In this document: piece by piece, positions 29,344 to 39,591 of the stretch
Layout: each line of letters opens with the position of its first letter
How positions within the stretch are numbered: position 1 is the stretch's first letter
Origin: an uncultured Desulfobulbaceae bacterium
GTDB taxonomy: Bacteria > Desulfobacterota > Desulfobulbia > Desulfobulbales > Desulfocapsaceae
Length of the DNA: 64,000 nucleotides
NCBI GenBank assembly: GCA_947311315.1
Contig: CAMZKN010000111.1
Location: forward strand, 1-64,000
Reading direction: 5' to 3'
The notes under the pieces: model-generated
The model's input: only the letters and a program-made list of their open reading frames with translations
What the model was told of the DNA's origin: nothing
The model's database searches: none
Made by a program: the position numbers and the translations under genes

Positions 29344-30744
29344 TCATCCATGGTGAATTTCTGATAAATACCCCAAAATACTGCTTGATTCTATTTTCAA
29401 AACAGGATGTTCACTCTGCCCGGTGTCACTCTGCCCGGTGTCACTCTCGCCAACCACAAAAAATTGCACTATTTTATTCGAAATAGAGTTAATTGCACGG
29501 AGAACGCCGATCTCCTTCAGGTTGTTATAATCTTCCACAGGGATTATGTAAAAATATTGACGATTTCGCCGTTTCATAGCATCGAAACGGCCTTGCAGAG
29601 TCTCCATAAGTTTATCTTCCTCCAGAATGGCTCTACCCTCAAGACTTGTTTTGGTTAAGTCTTCAAAAAATACCCGCAAATAAAGGCTAAGAAGATGTTT
29701 GGCGTCCTGAGAAAAGCTTATAAAATCTCTTGGTGGAAAGAAATGTTCAGGGAATATATCTGGCCCTTTTACTCGATACATCGCAGGACGTGCATTAATT
29801 CGAGCAAACACAATCTCAATTTCAAATTCATTAGAGAGACCTTCGATTTCCACACCATATCCGTTTTCCAGCGAATGCCTTAAATGAAACTCATTCATTG
29901 TCCACCAGTCGCGGTTAATAGCGGAAACAAGAAGAAAACCAAAAATTTCCTGAAATTTCATATCTGCCTCCTGAATAAACGGACAGATCTTTCTACAGTC
30001 AACAAGCTTTTCCATACCGTTATACACATCCCCTGAAAACAGTTTTTCAGCGCATGACGATGGTTTTGCTGAACAATTCAGTTTTTCAGCAAGTTGCTCG
30101 ATAAATTTTCCAAATGAAGAACTTGCCAACCTGAGTTGAACCTTCTCCACGAGTTCTTTTCGTAGCCTCTCAAATTGTTCTCTATTATGACTATTTGCAG
30201 TTTCCAGAAATGTGGCAGTAAATGTTTTAAAATTATCTTCCATATGCCATTCAGCATTTTTATCATTCTTCCCTGCCAATATCTCCATTACTTCTTTTCT
30301 ACCTGTATCAAGCAGGGCTTTCAGCTTTTTGCCTGTTTTATCCCTGACTCTTTCCTGTAAACACTCATCATTTTCCTTACATAACATCCATTTTTCACGG
30401 TCTTTATCATTGAAAAAAAATTCTTCAAATAGGGGGAGTATCCGATGTTCCATATAGCCATTATGACAGATACCAACAAACTCCATCACACAGTTTTCTG
30501 ATTGAAAATAGCCCTCACTGAATATACCAACAACAAAAGGAGCACTGCTTAACGTGTCCATATATTTGTAGATGTTTGCCTGGTACGGTATGTCTTCCGT
30601 ATCTATAAATGGTCGTAACCGTGGATGTGCCTTACAGGCAGCATGAAAAGCATTGGCTATTTCCTTGTCCTTATCCACACGCTGAGTATATGATATATAG
30701 ATATCGACCTTGTCCGGCAAGAACGGATATTCTTTGTCAGTCAT
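29344..30744 (-). CDS. TIR-domain protein, candidate effector of the DGR-linked system
   Basis: N-terminus VDIYISYTQRVD...GIFSEGYFQSENCVMEF fits TIR fold including a candidate catalytic Glu. Confidence 0.82.
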   Translation of the reverse strand: MTDKEYPFLPDKVDIYISYTQRVDKDKEIANAFHAACKAHPRLRPFIDTEDIPYQANIYKYMDTLSSAPFVVGIFSEGYFQSENCVMEFVGICHNGYMEHRILPLFEEFFFNDKDREKWMLCKENDECLQERVRDKTGKKLKALLDTGRKEVMEILAGKNDKNAEWHMEDNFKTFTATFLETANSHNREQFERLRKELVEKVQLRLASSSFGKFIEQLAEKLNCSAKPSSCAEKLFSGDVYNGMEKLVDCRKICPFIQEADMKFQEIFGFLLVSAINRDWWTMNEFHLRHSLENGYGVEIEGLSNEFEIEIVFARINARPAMYRVKGPDIFPEHFFPPRDFISFSQDAKHLLSLYLRVFFEDLTKTSLEGRAILEEDKLMETLQGRFDAMKRRNRQYFYIIPVEDYNNLKEIGVLRAINSISNKIVQFFVVGESDTGQSDTGQSEHPVLKIESSSILGYLSEIHHG

Positions 30745-30757
30745 GATATTCTCCAGC

Positions 30758-31228
30758 TCAGCGGTAAATCAGAAGCAGGATAAAAACAAATCCGACAATG
30801 GTGACAATAGGAAGATGAAATTTTTTCAATGTGGTTGACCAGGTAACCTGGGATACAGTCTTAACAGAATCCTGAAATGGTGATGTATCCATGGAAAAGT
30901 CAATTTTATCCTCCTCCAGCAACCGAACATGATCGTATAATTTACGAAATAATCTCTCCTGATGGAGGAAAAAGCCATCCAGCCACCAAAACATGATAAC
31001 CGGCAGCAAAGCGACCAGCACCAGCAAAGCATGGCTGTCCTTATTGCTGGCCAGGGCAAAAACTGCCGCTGTCAGGGTTATACTCCAGCCTTTAAGCAAA
31101 AAGGAATTTCCGGCCATGCGGCTGATCACCGCTTGAATCATTTCCAGATGTTTGAGTTTTTTATTCATACATATTGCCCTCTTGTTCACCACAAAATTGC
31201 AAACAAACAGTATAACCTTATAGCCCAT
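30758..31228 (-). CDS. Small multi-TM membrane protein associated with the TIR gene
   Basis: About three hydrophobic helices (LTAAVFALAS; LLVLVALLPVIMFWWL; IVTIVGFVFILLLIY); start uncertain (possibly MNKKLKHLEMIQ). Confidence 0.65.
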   Translation of the reverse strand: MGYKVILFVCNFVVNKRAICMNKKLKHLEMIQAVISRMAGNSFLLKGWSITLTAAVFALASNKDSHALLVLVALLPVIMFWWLDGFFLHQERLFRKLYDHVRLLEEDKIDFSMDTSPFQDSVKTVSQVTWSTTLKKFHLPIVTIVGFVFILLLIYR

Positions 31229-31318
31229 TCCCCTAACAACACAGACTTAAGCCATTTTGATTAAACATTGTCCAGCTTTGAAAATGCCAGCCCCCGTTAG
31301 ACACACTATGGATGCATA

Positions 31319-31615
31319 CTACTGATTATGAACAAATTCACCTAACATATCAGCAACGCATTGATTAAGACTTTTACCTTCTGCCGCAGCCTTAGCAGCA
31401 ACTTCAGCATGAAGCTCCGGTGTAACACGCAAGTTGAATTTCCCTGAATACTTTTTTTGTGGATCAATTCCTTCTTCACGACACATCTCAAGAAATACCT
31501 TTAAAGAAATTTTCCCTTCTTCGTGAAGGTCTTGATAGTACCACTTACAGGCCTCGAGAATACAAGCTCCAATACTCTCAACTGTTTTTTCTTCATCACC
31601 TGATAGTACTACATT
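31319..31615 (-). pseudogene. HicB-family antitoxin remnant (5'-truncated)
   Basis: Minus frame reads ...EEKTVESIGACILEACKWYY...KKYSGKFNLRVTPELHAEVAAKAAAEGKSLNQCVADMLGEFVHNQ*; upstream TGA and no usable start. Confidence 0.6.
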
Positions 31616-31814
31616 TCAATACTACTGTGAAGTGGTTCTTTCTACCATTAAGACGAGAAACTGAGAAGCCTCAGTCTGGATTTGCAAAATTGTCAAACGG
31701 AACAACCACCGTATTTGACAAATCTATACAACCCAGGTATCATACAAACATAATAGTTTCATATAAGGCTATTATTCAATCATTATGCACTTAAATGTTT
31801 TATTTAGGTCTATT

Positions 31815-32159
31815 ATGAATTTCTATTCAATGACAGATAAAGCAATCTGTGAGGAAATCGGTTCTCGTTTGAGAGCCCTTCGCCTACGGAAAAATTTCAC
31901 CCAACAGCAGCTTGCCAATGCTGCGGCAGTCTCTCTAAACGTTATCAAGGCATTGGAAGCAGGAAAAGGAAAACTCTCCTCCCTGGTGGCTGTGCTGCGC
32001 GAACTTGAGGCAATTGACGGGTTGGATCTACTTATCCGCAAACCCGAAGTAAGCCCGGTGCAGCTCGCAAAGCGACAGGGAAAAAAACGAATACGGGCAA
32101 CGGGAACCAGAGGAAAAAAGAATACAGAAAACTCAAACCCGGAGTCAGTTGAATGGTAG
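31815..32159 (+). CDS. hipB: HipB-like XRE antitoxin
   Basis: HTH (LRKNFTQQQLANAAAVSLNVIKALEAGKG); overlaps hipA start. Confidence 0.85.
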   Translation: MNFYSMTDKAICEEIGSRLRALRLRKNFTQQQLANAAAVSLNVIKALEAGKGKLSSLVAVLRELEAIDGLDLLIRKPEVSPVQLAKRQGKKRIRATGTRGKKNTENSNPESVEW

Positions 32160-33472
32160 AGCAGGTGGAAACCGCCATTATCATGCTTTGGGGTGAAGAT
32201 ATCGGTGCCGTATCGTGGCTCAAAGACCGAGGCTATGCCGTTTTTGAATATGAACCGGATTTTCTGACAAAGGATCTGGAACTCTCCCCCATCCATATGA
32301 GCCTTGACACGGCCAGACGGGGCGATGGAATTTTTTCGTTTCCCGCCCTGAACCGGGACACCTTCCTTGGCCTGCCCGGCCTGCTGGCTGACGCCCTGCC
32401 AGACAAATTCGGCAACAGGATCATTGATACCTGGCTTGCACAAAACGGTCGGGATGCTTCAGATTTCAGTCCGGTCGAACGGCTATGCTATACAGGAAGC
32501 AGAGCAATGGGCGCATTGGAATTTCTGCCTCCCGTTCAGCACAATATTGATACGCCAGTTGCCGTCGAAATTGAAGAGCTCACTCGTCTTGCCGGCCGGA
32601 TCACCGCCAAACGCTCCAAACTGGATGTATCCCTTGGAGAGAACGAACACCTTAACAATAAAGCACTGCTGGATATTCTTCGGGTTGGTACCTCCGCTGG
32701 TGGAGCCAGACCTAAGGCCATCATTGCCATGAACGATCATGGACACGTGTTGTCCGGTCAGGCAGATGTACCAAAAGAATACGAATATTGGATCCTCAAA
32801 TTTGATGGTGTTATTGATTTTGAGCTAGGTACTCCAAAGGAATATGGCCGCATCGAATATGGCTATTTCCTTATGGCCAGGGCAGCCGGTATCACCATGA
32901 CCACATGCCGGCTTCTCGAGGAACACGGACGGGCACATTTTTTAACCAGACGATTTGACCGACAAGAGGGCAGAAAACTTCATATGCAGTCGCTCTGCGG
33001 CATGGCACATTTCGATTTCAATATGGCGGGAGGCTACAGCTACGAACAGGCATTTGAAGTGATGCGCAGACTCAGGCTCAGTAAAGCTGAAGCAGTCCAG
33101 CAGTACAGAAGGATGGTCTTTAACGTCATTACCCGTAACCAGGATGACCATACAAAAAACATCGCTTTTCTCATGGATCGGAACGGCAAATGGCATCTTT
33201 CTCCGGCTTATGATGTCACGTATTCCCATAACCCGGCAGGGATGTGGACAAACCAGCACCAGATGAGCATCAATAGCAAGCGGGATCATTTCACAATCGA
33301 CGACCTTATTGCGGTGGGCAACAGTATCAGTCTGCCTAAACCGATGCAGGTTATTGAAGAAGTAAAAGCAGCAGTACAGGATTGGCCACAGTTTGCAGGT
33401 AAAGCCGGTCTCTGTAGAGAAATAAGTGGCGAAATTGGCAAAAACCACCGCTCCCTAGATAAATCAATCTGA
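32153..33472 (+). CDS. hipA: HipA-like Ser/Thr kinase toxin
   Basis: Motifs AGGARPKAII, HFLTRRFDR, NQDDHTKNIAFLMD, LSPAYDVTYS. Confidence 0.92.
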   Translation: MVEQVETAIIMLWGEDIGAVSWLKDRGYAVFEYEPDFLTKDLELSPIHMSLDTARRGDGIFSFPALNRDTFLGLPGLLADALPDKFGNRIIDTWLAQNGRDASDFSPVERLCYTGSRAMGALEFLPPVQHNIDTPVAVEIEELTRLAGRITAKRSKLDVSLGENEHLNNKALLDILRVGTSAGGARPKAIIAMNDHGHVLSGQADVPKEYEYWILKFDGVIDFELGTPKEYGRIEYGYFLMARAAGITMTTCRLLEEHGRAHFLTRRFDRQEGRKLHMQSLCGMAHFDFNMAGGYSYEQAFEVMRRLRLSKAEAVQQYRRMVFNVITRNQDDHTKNIAFLMDRNGKWHLSPAYDVTYSHNPAGMWTNQHQMSINSKRDHFTIDDLIAVGNSISLPKPMQVIEEVKAAVQDWPQFAGKAGLCREISGEIGKNHRSLDKSI

Positions 33473-35452
33473 TTTTACCAGCGACAGGTATTCTCTCTCC
33501 GGGACAATCTGCACACCGAGTTTTTCAGCTTTTGCAAGTTTAGCAGCTCCCACCCGCTCGCCACAGATAAGCATATCAGTCTTACCAGTGATGGAGTTGC
33601 CAATTTTTGCGCCATGGGTCTTTGCCTGTTTTTTCATCTCTTCACGGTTGCCACTCTGCATGGCACCCGTAAAGACAAGGAGTTTGCCCAAAAGAGGTTT
33701 GCCTGATTCGTCCTCTTCATCATCACCCACAATCGGAGTGCGAATCAGACTAAATTTCAGTTGATAAAGGGCAGAGAAGAGATCTTCAACCAGCCGCAGA
33801 CCTGCAAGCATACCATCAGCAGTTTTATCACTGAAACCTTTTACCTCTATAATTTCCTCCCGGCTGAGGTGAAACACTTTTTCAAGTGGAAATACTTCCA
33901 GCAATTTTTCACAATTACCGAGCCCCATCCTGAACACACCAAAGGCAGCGAGAAAACGCCAGTCTTCAATGGGTTCGTTCCGGCTGCGTTGCAGTTGTGC
34001 CACCATATTGACAGCCTGCTTCGGACCAAAGCCCATCGCTTCAAAATCCTGTTCGGAAAATTTGTAAATAGCGCTGATCGACCGTGTTCCCGCGTCATAT
34101 ATTTTACGAATAGAGGCCGGGCCAAATCCGTCAATATTGCCAAGGGTCTTAAAAAAATGTTCGATGGAATGGGTTATCTGAGCCGCACAGTTCATATTAT
34201 TAACGCAGAACAGGTAATCATTTTCCCAGATAAGAGGAGAACCACAACTTGGGCAGCTATCAGGTATCTCCGGGCTGACCGGAACCAGAACCTCCTCAAT
34301 TTTGGGAATAACCTCACCGCTTCTCGATAATGTGATAAGTGCTCCGGGGCCAACACCATTTTCCCGCACCATATTGTAGTGGTGGGCAGAGGCCCGTTTG
34401 ATAAGCGCTCCACTCAGTCGTGTCGGTTCCACCTTGGCCACTGGATTCACCCGGCCTGATCTTGATGTCTGTGGAATGACCTGTACTACTTTTACTTCCG
34501 CCGTTTCAGTATTTTTCTTAAATGCTATCTGCCAGCGATGGTGATGGCGGGTGGCACCCATCTGTTTTTTTATCGTCTCATCTATGCTTTCCAGTACTAT
34601 CCCATCAATATCGTAGTCTAGCTTCTGCCATAGATTATCTATCACCTTGTCAAAATCAGCAATCAGCTCCTGCCAAGACCCACGCCAATCCGGTAAAAGA
34701 GTAAACGGAAAAAAGACCGCCTTACCATGTTCAATTGCTCTGGCTGCGGGTGGCTCAAGCTCCTTTTCCTTGATAAGACTAGCCTGAAAATTTCTGGAAT
34801 TATCAAAATATTCACTAAGATGTTCTGCAAAATAACTGCGACTGACCACAATTTCACCCGGCCCAAGGCCACGTTCCCCACCCTCTGCTATCTGCAAACC
34901 CCTTTCAAAGGCCCTGGTAATATCTGTACCACGTCTGCCATCGCCTCTGGTATACAGTTTCGTGCCATCATCAAAAGCGGCGTAGCCATCAAGCTTTGGG
35001 GTTGCTCTGAAAATAAGCGTATCAAAACGTACCCCGCATTCTATCGCTGCCTTTTCAATTCGTTTTCCCCAACGCTCAATTTCCTGAATATCATACGCTT
35101 TTTCCGTTGAAAGCATTCGCACGGGCAGATCAACGGTTTTGGCCTCTACAATAGTTTCAGGTTCCACACTATGCAGAAATGGGTGATCAGGTTGCCTTTT
35201 TTTAAGTTCTTCTAAAAATATGAAATCATAGTCAGCATCACTCACCATCGGTGCACCGCTACGGTACAGCGCATTGAGTAGAGAGAGCAATTCCACAAGA
35301 GATTTATCATGCAGAACTGAAAGTTTACTCTGATCGCTTACAGCATCACACATTTCTTCTTCAGAAACATGTTTAAATACCTGACTCATATTACTTAAAA
35401 TTTCCCTTTGTTCTTTAGTAAATCCCATTTTTCCCCATCGCAATTTGTTCAT
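33464..35452 (-). CDS. ligA: NAD-dependent DNA ligase (divergent LigA)
   Basis: KLDG adenylation motif, RGDGRRGTDIT, 4-Cys Zn finger CPSC...C..C, HhH and BRCT; start chosen inside a longer ORF that overlaps ltaE. Confidence 0.85.
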   Translation of the reverse strand: MNKLRWGKMGFTKEQREILSNMSQVFKHVSEEEMCDAVSDQSKLSVLHDKSLVELLSLLNALYRSGAPMVSDADYDFIFLEELKKRQPDHPFLHSVEPETIVEAKTVDLPVRMLSTEKAYDIQEIERWGKRIEKAAIECGVRFDTLIFRATPKLDGYAAFDDGTKLYTRGDGRRGTDITRAFERGLQIAEGGERGLGPGEIVVSRSYFAEHLSEYFDNSRNFQASLIKEKELEPPAARAIEHGKAVFFPFTLLPDWRGSWQELIADFDKVIDNLWQKLDYDIDGIVLESIDETIKKQMGATRHHHRWQIAFKKNTETAEVKVVQVIPQTSRSGRVNPVAKVEPTRLSGALIKRASAHHYNMVRENGVGPGALITLSRSGEVIPKIEEVLVPVSPEIPDSCPSCGSPLIWENDYLFCVNNMNCAAQITHSIEHFFKTLGNIDGFGPASIRKIYDAGTRSISAIYKFSEQDFEAMGFGPKQAVNMVAQLQRSRNEPIEDWRFLAAFGVFRMGLGNCEKLLEVFPLEKVFHLSREEIIEVKGFSDKTADGMLAGLRLVEDLFSALYQLKFSLIRTPIVGDDEEDESGKPLLGKLLVFTGAMQSGNREEMKKQAKTHGAKIGNSITGKTDMLICGERVGAAKLAKAEKLGVQIVPEREYLSLVKSD

Positions 35453-35516
35453 TTTTTTTGTACTTTCTAAAGCACGTTGTAATACTTTTTTAAACGCGAA
35501 ACAACCGGGAACAGGA

Positions 35517-36542
35517 ATGATGAAAATAATTGATCTTAGAAGCGACACAGTCACCAGGCCATCAGAGCCTATGCGCCAGGCCATGGCCACAGCCGAAGTG
35601 GGAGATGATGTGTACAGGGATGACCCGACGGTCATAACACTAGAAGAAACATGCGCCGAACGACTCGGTTTTGAATCGACTATTTTCACAAGCAGTGGTA
35701 CCCAGGCAAATCTTATCGCCCTCATGTCCCACTGTGGACGCGGTGATGAATATATCGTCGGCCAGCTGGCCCATACTTATAAGTATGAGGCAGGGGGGGC
35801 CGCAGTGCTGGGCAGTATCCAGCCACAACCCATCGAGTTTGAGGCGGATTCAACGCTCGATTTGCAAAAGGTTGCAGCCAAAATAAAGCCCGATGATATC
35901 CATTTTGCCCGCACCCGCCTGCTCTGCCTGGAAAATACCCAAAACGGTCGCATTCTTCCCGCCGATTACTTGCAGGAAGCAGCATCCTTTGCAAGAGATA
36001 AAAACCTGGTTTTACACCTGGATGGAGCAAGGCTTTTCAACGCTGCAGTGGGTCAAAACGTGGCTGCAGGCGACATTACAAAACACTTTGACTCCACCGC
36101 GGTCTGTCTTTCAAAAGGTTTGGGATGTCCAGTAGGTTCTCTGCTCTGTGGCACGCAATCATTTATTGAAGAGGCGCGAAAATGGCGAAAAATGGTTGGG
36201 GGAGGTATGCGTCAGGCTGGAATTCTGGCAGCAGCAGGACTTTATGCCTTGGAACACAATATCGACCGTCTCGCAACTGACCATGAAAACGCATCACACC
36301 TTGCAGAGGGACTTGGCAAAATTGATGCTATTGAGATAGAAGGTGGCAAAGCACACACCAATATGCTCTTTTTTGAGATGGATGAGGCGACTGCATCCGA
36401 ACTGGCTCTCTTCTTACAAAAATCAAATATTCTGATGAGTCCCGGCAAAACAATTCGGCTGGTGACGCACATAGACATCACCGAAGATGATGTTGAATTA
36501 ATTATAGAAAAAATCAATTCGTTTTTCTCTGCCAGAAAATGA
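35517..36542 (+). CDS. ltaE: Low-specificity L-threonine aldolase
   Basis: IDLRSDTVTRPSEPMRQAMATAEVGDDVY...CLSKGLGCPVGSLL. Confidence 0.92.
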   Translation: MMKIIDLRSDTVTRPSEPMRQAMATAEVGDDVYRDDPTVITLEETCAERLGFESTIFTSSGTQANLIALMSHCGRGDEYIVGQLAHTYKYEAGGAAVLGSIQPQPIEFEADSTLDLQKVAAKIKPDDIHFARTRLLCLENTQNGRILPADYLQEAASFARDKNLVLHLDGARLFNAAVGQNVAAGDITKHFDSTAVCLSKGLGCPVGSLLCGTQSFIEEARKWRKMVGGGMRQAGILAAAGLYALEHNIDRLATDHENASHLAEGLGKIDAIEIEGGKAHTNMLFFEMDEATASELALFLQKSNILMSPGKTIRLVTHIDITEDDVELIIEKINSFFSARK

Positions 36543-36558
36543 CGTACACCCCACGCCC

Positions 36559-38391
36559 TCAGCCGCTGAGTTTTTCTTCCAGTTCATCCCAGCGGCTGTA
36601 GAGCTGTTCCACTTCCCCTTGCGCACGCTCTAGCTCCTGCCAGCATTCGTCAAGTCTTGCGGGATCGCCTGTCACCTCGGGCAGTTCCATCTTCTGCTGC
36701 AACTCTTCCACTCGGGCATCGGCCGTGCTTATTCGCTCCTCAATCTGATCATACTCGCGTTGATCCAGATAGGACAATCGTCCCTTTTTCTTTGGAGAAA
36801 CAGATTTTCCGGCCTGCGCCAAAGGTTTCTTTTTACCCGTTTCACTCTTCGATTTTACAGGAAGATCTGCCAACCACTGACCATAATCGGCATAGTATGT
36901 CACCCCCGCAGAACTGCCAAAACCTAAAATTTTCTGACACACCTGATCCAACAGGTATCTGTCATGGGTAACAAGAACAAGCGCCCCCGGAAAATCGACA
37001 AGACTTGCCTCAAGAACATCCAGAGAGGCTATATCAAGATCATTTGTGGGCTCATCAAGCAGCAAAATATCTGCGGGCTGGCGCATAAGACCAGCAATAA
37101 GAATGCGAGCCTGTTCTCCCCCGGAAAGCTGTCCCACAGGTGTTTCCAGCTGATCTGCCCGAAAAAGAAATTTCTGAGCCCATGACACGACATGGAGCGA
37201 ACGCTCGCGATACATCACCGAATCTCCCTCTGGAGCAAGAGCCCTGCGCAGCGATACAGTTGGGTCAATTGCAGATCTGTTCTGGTCAAAAGTGACAATT
37301 TTCACCTTATCAGCCACCCGAATCGTTCCCGAATCCGGAGCGGCTTTACCACTTTCTCCGGCCGCTGCCAGAATCTTCATAAGAGTGGATTTACCACAAC
37401 CATTGCGGCCAAGCAGCCCCAACCTGGTTCCGGGAGAAAGATCTATATCCAGATTCTCAAAAAGTGGCTCAGCATCAAAGGACTTTTGCAGCTTTTTGGC
37501 TTCCAGTAGTTTTTTGGTCTTTCTGCCGGTTGCCTCAAAATCTATCTGGACATTGGAAATTGCACGGTTTCTGGCCTTCACTTCGGCCAGCTCATCTGTT
37601 AGTTTATACGCCTCGTCGATACGATACTTTGCTTTTGTTGCCCGCGCCTTTGGCCCACGCCTGAGCCATTCAATCTCCCGACGGGCTTTATTGGCGAGAC
37701 GTTCTTCCTCCTGCAACTGTCCTGATAAAAATTCTTCCCGTTTTTCAAGATACCTGGAATAGGTGCCCTCTACCTGCAAAGTACCCTCGGGATATACCGC
37801 AGAAAGCTCAATAATTCTATTAGTACAATTTTCAAGAAAATGTCTGTCATGACTGACGAGCAGATATGCAGCCGGAGCAAGTCCTCCACTGAGTATCTTT
37901 TCCAGCCATAAAATTCCTTCGATATCAAGATGGTTGGTCGGTTCATCCATAACCAGAACATCGGGCCTTACCAGCAGTGATCTGCATATGGACAAACGTT
38001 TACGCCAGCCACCGGAAAGATTTTTCACCAGTGTTTCATTATCGACAAATTCCGCCCGGCTGAGCAGGCTCTGTACTCTATTGTATTTTTCAACCTCCTC
38101 GAGATCCTCATCCGCTATTGCCGATAAAAGTGCACCGGTAACCGTTTGTTCACCATCGAAAATGTCATCCTGAGCAAGATAACTGAGCCGGACAAATTTC
38201 TGGCAACGTACCTGCCCGGAGTCAGGATCTTCAAGATCACAAAGCATTTTAAGTAGCGTTGATTTCCCTGAACCATTAGGGCCAATAACCCCAATTTTAT
38301 CCCCCTCATCAACCACAAGGTTTATTTTTTTAAACAGAAGTTGTGCTCCAAATGATTTTGAGAGCGATTGACATTGTATGAGATTTGACAT
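36559..38391 (-). CDS. ABC-F ATPase (Uup/Ettα-like)
   Basis: Two ABC domains (GPNGSGKST, LSGGWRKR; GRNGCGKST, LSGGEQAR), C-terminal coiled coil. Confidence 0.92.
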   Translation of the reverse strand: MSNLIQCQSLSKSFGAQLLFKKINLVVDEGDKIGVIGPNGSGKSTLLKMLCDLEDPDSGQVRCQKFVRLSYLAQDDIFDGEQTVTGALLSAIADEDLEEVEKYNRVQSLLSRAEFVDNETLVKNLSGGWRKRLSICRSLLVRPDVLVMDEPTNHLDIEGILWLEKILSGGLAPAAYLLVSHDRHFLENCTNRIIELSAVYPEGTLQVEGTYSRYLEKREEFLSGQLQEEERLANKARREIEWLRRGPKARATKAKYRIDEAYKLTDELAEVKARNRAISNVQIDFEATGRKTKKLLEAKKLQKSFDAEPLFENLDIDLSPGTRLGLLGRNGCGKSTLMKILAAAGESGKAAPDSGTIRVADKVKIVTFDQNRSAIDPTVSLRRALAPEGDSVMYRERSLHVVSWAQKFLFRADQLETPVGQLSGGEQARILIAGLMRQPADILLLDEPTNDLDIASLDVLEASLVDFPGALVLVTHDRYLLDQVCQKILGFGSSAGVTYYADYGQWLADLPVKSKSETGKKKPLAQAGKSVSPKKKGRLSYLDQREYDQIEERISTADARVEELQQKMELPEVTGDPARLDECWQELERAQGEVEQLYSRWDELEEKLSG

Positions 38392-38616
38392 GATCAGGCA
38401 AACGGAAAATAGAAAATTAACATCAGCTTTTCATCTCCGGATTCATAGAATACGAAATCGAAAAACCCTGCATATACAGGCCGCTCAGAACATAAAACGA
38501 ACCCGTCGACTCACTTTTTCTTATTGATTATTTTAATGCTCCTTAGTATAAATCGTACAGCTTTGAATACCATACTTTCTGTTGGACAGATTAACAACTT
38601 TTTCGGGAACTTGAAA

Positions 38617-39582
38617 ATGAGGGAACAGCTCAACATCATTATTGCCAGTGATAGAGGGAAAATTCACAAGCTACCGTGCTCCAAGAAGAAACTACAGTAT
38701 ATTTTTGCCTTTTCTGTCGCGTCCCTGCTCTTCCTCATAGTTACCAGCGTTTTTTCTCTTTCACTCTTCACAAAAAACCAAAATAATTCAAGAGAAATTA
38801 CGAAGTTACGAGAACAACTCCGCGCAAGTGCAGAGCTCATTACCGAACACCAAAGACTCAACGAAGCACAAAAACTTCGCCTCGACCTCCAGCTCAGTAA
38901 ACTTGAACTGACGAATGTCAAACAGGCGGTGGCCTTTAAAAAAGAAAAAGAGACTCTCATCTCCACCGCGATCAGTGAGCTCACAGAAAGAAGTGAGTTG
39001 ATCGAAAACATCATGGGTAGTATTGGCATCGAGCTCCCCGAAGATGAGGCAACAGGCACAAAGAACAGTGGCGGCCCCTTTATTCAACAACCGGACAAAG
39101 AATGGGATGGACTTCTCTATAAAGCCGACAAATATCTGAAAACAATACGCTTTCTTCCTCTAGGTAGACCCATCAATGGGCCGATCACCTCACGTTTTGG
39201 CAAACGAAGGGATCCGGTAAATAAAAAGAAAGGTTTTCACACTGGTATCGACTTCAGAGGAAAACGGGGCGATAAAATATATGCCACAGCTGACGGAGTA
39301 GTAAAAAAAGCATTCCGCAATGGCGGATACGGAAACTATGTCCTGATCAACCACGGCAATGGATATAATACTATTTATGCCCATATGCAGGCGTATCTCG
39401 TGCACAAAGGTGACATCATTAAACGAGGGCAGATTATTGGTCTTGTCGGCAACACCGGTAGATCAACCGGCCCTCATCTTCACTATGAAATCAACTTGGA
39501 TAAAAAACCGATTAACCCCTATAATTTTATGAAAGTTGCCAAATTATCACAGTCAACTCGAAAAAAGGCACAAAAGGAATAA
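38617..39582 (+). CDS. M23 family metallopeptidase
   Basis: N-terminal TM plus coiled coil; M23 motifs HTGIDFRGKRGD, GPHLHYEI. Confidence 0.9.
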   Translation: MREQLNIIIASDRGKIHKLPCSKKKLQYIFAFSVASLLFLIVTSVFSLSLFTKNQNNSREITKLREQLRASAELITEHQRLNEAQKLRLDLQLSKLELTNVKQAVAFKKEKETLISTAISELTERSELIENIMGSIGIELPEDEATGTKNSGGPFIQQPDKEWDGLLYKADKYLKTIRFLPLGRPINGPITSRFGKRRDPVNKKKGFHTGIDFRGKRGDKIYATADGVVKKAFRNGGYGNYVLINHGNGYNTIYAHMQAYLVHKGDIIKRGQIIGLVGNTGRSTGPHLHYEINLDKKPINPYNFMKVAKLSQSTRKKAQKE

Positions 39583-39591
39583 GGCGCAATA

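Noticed and set aside
31459-31794. 111-aa plus-strand ORF near the HicB remnant
   Set aside because: No domain resemblance; antisense to the HicB remnant, which reads clearly on the minus strand.
35453-35725. N-terminal ~90-aa extension of the ligA ORF
   Set aside because: Overlaps the 5' end of ltaE on the opposite strand and lacks ligase-like sequence; internal Met starts fit LigA better.
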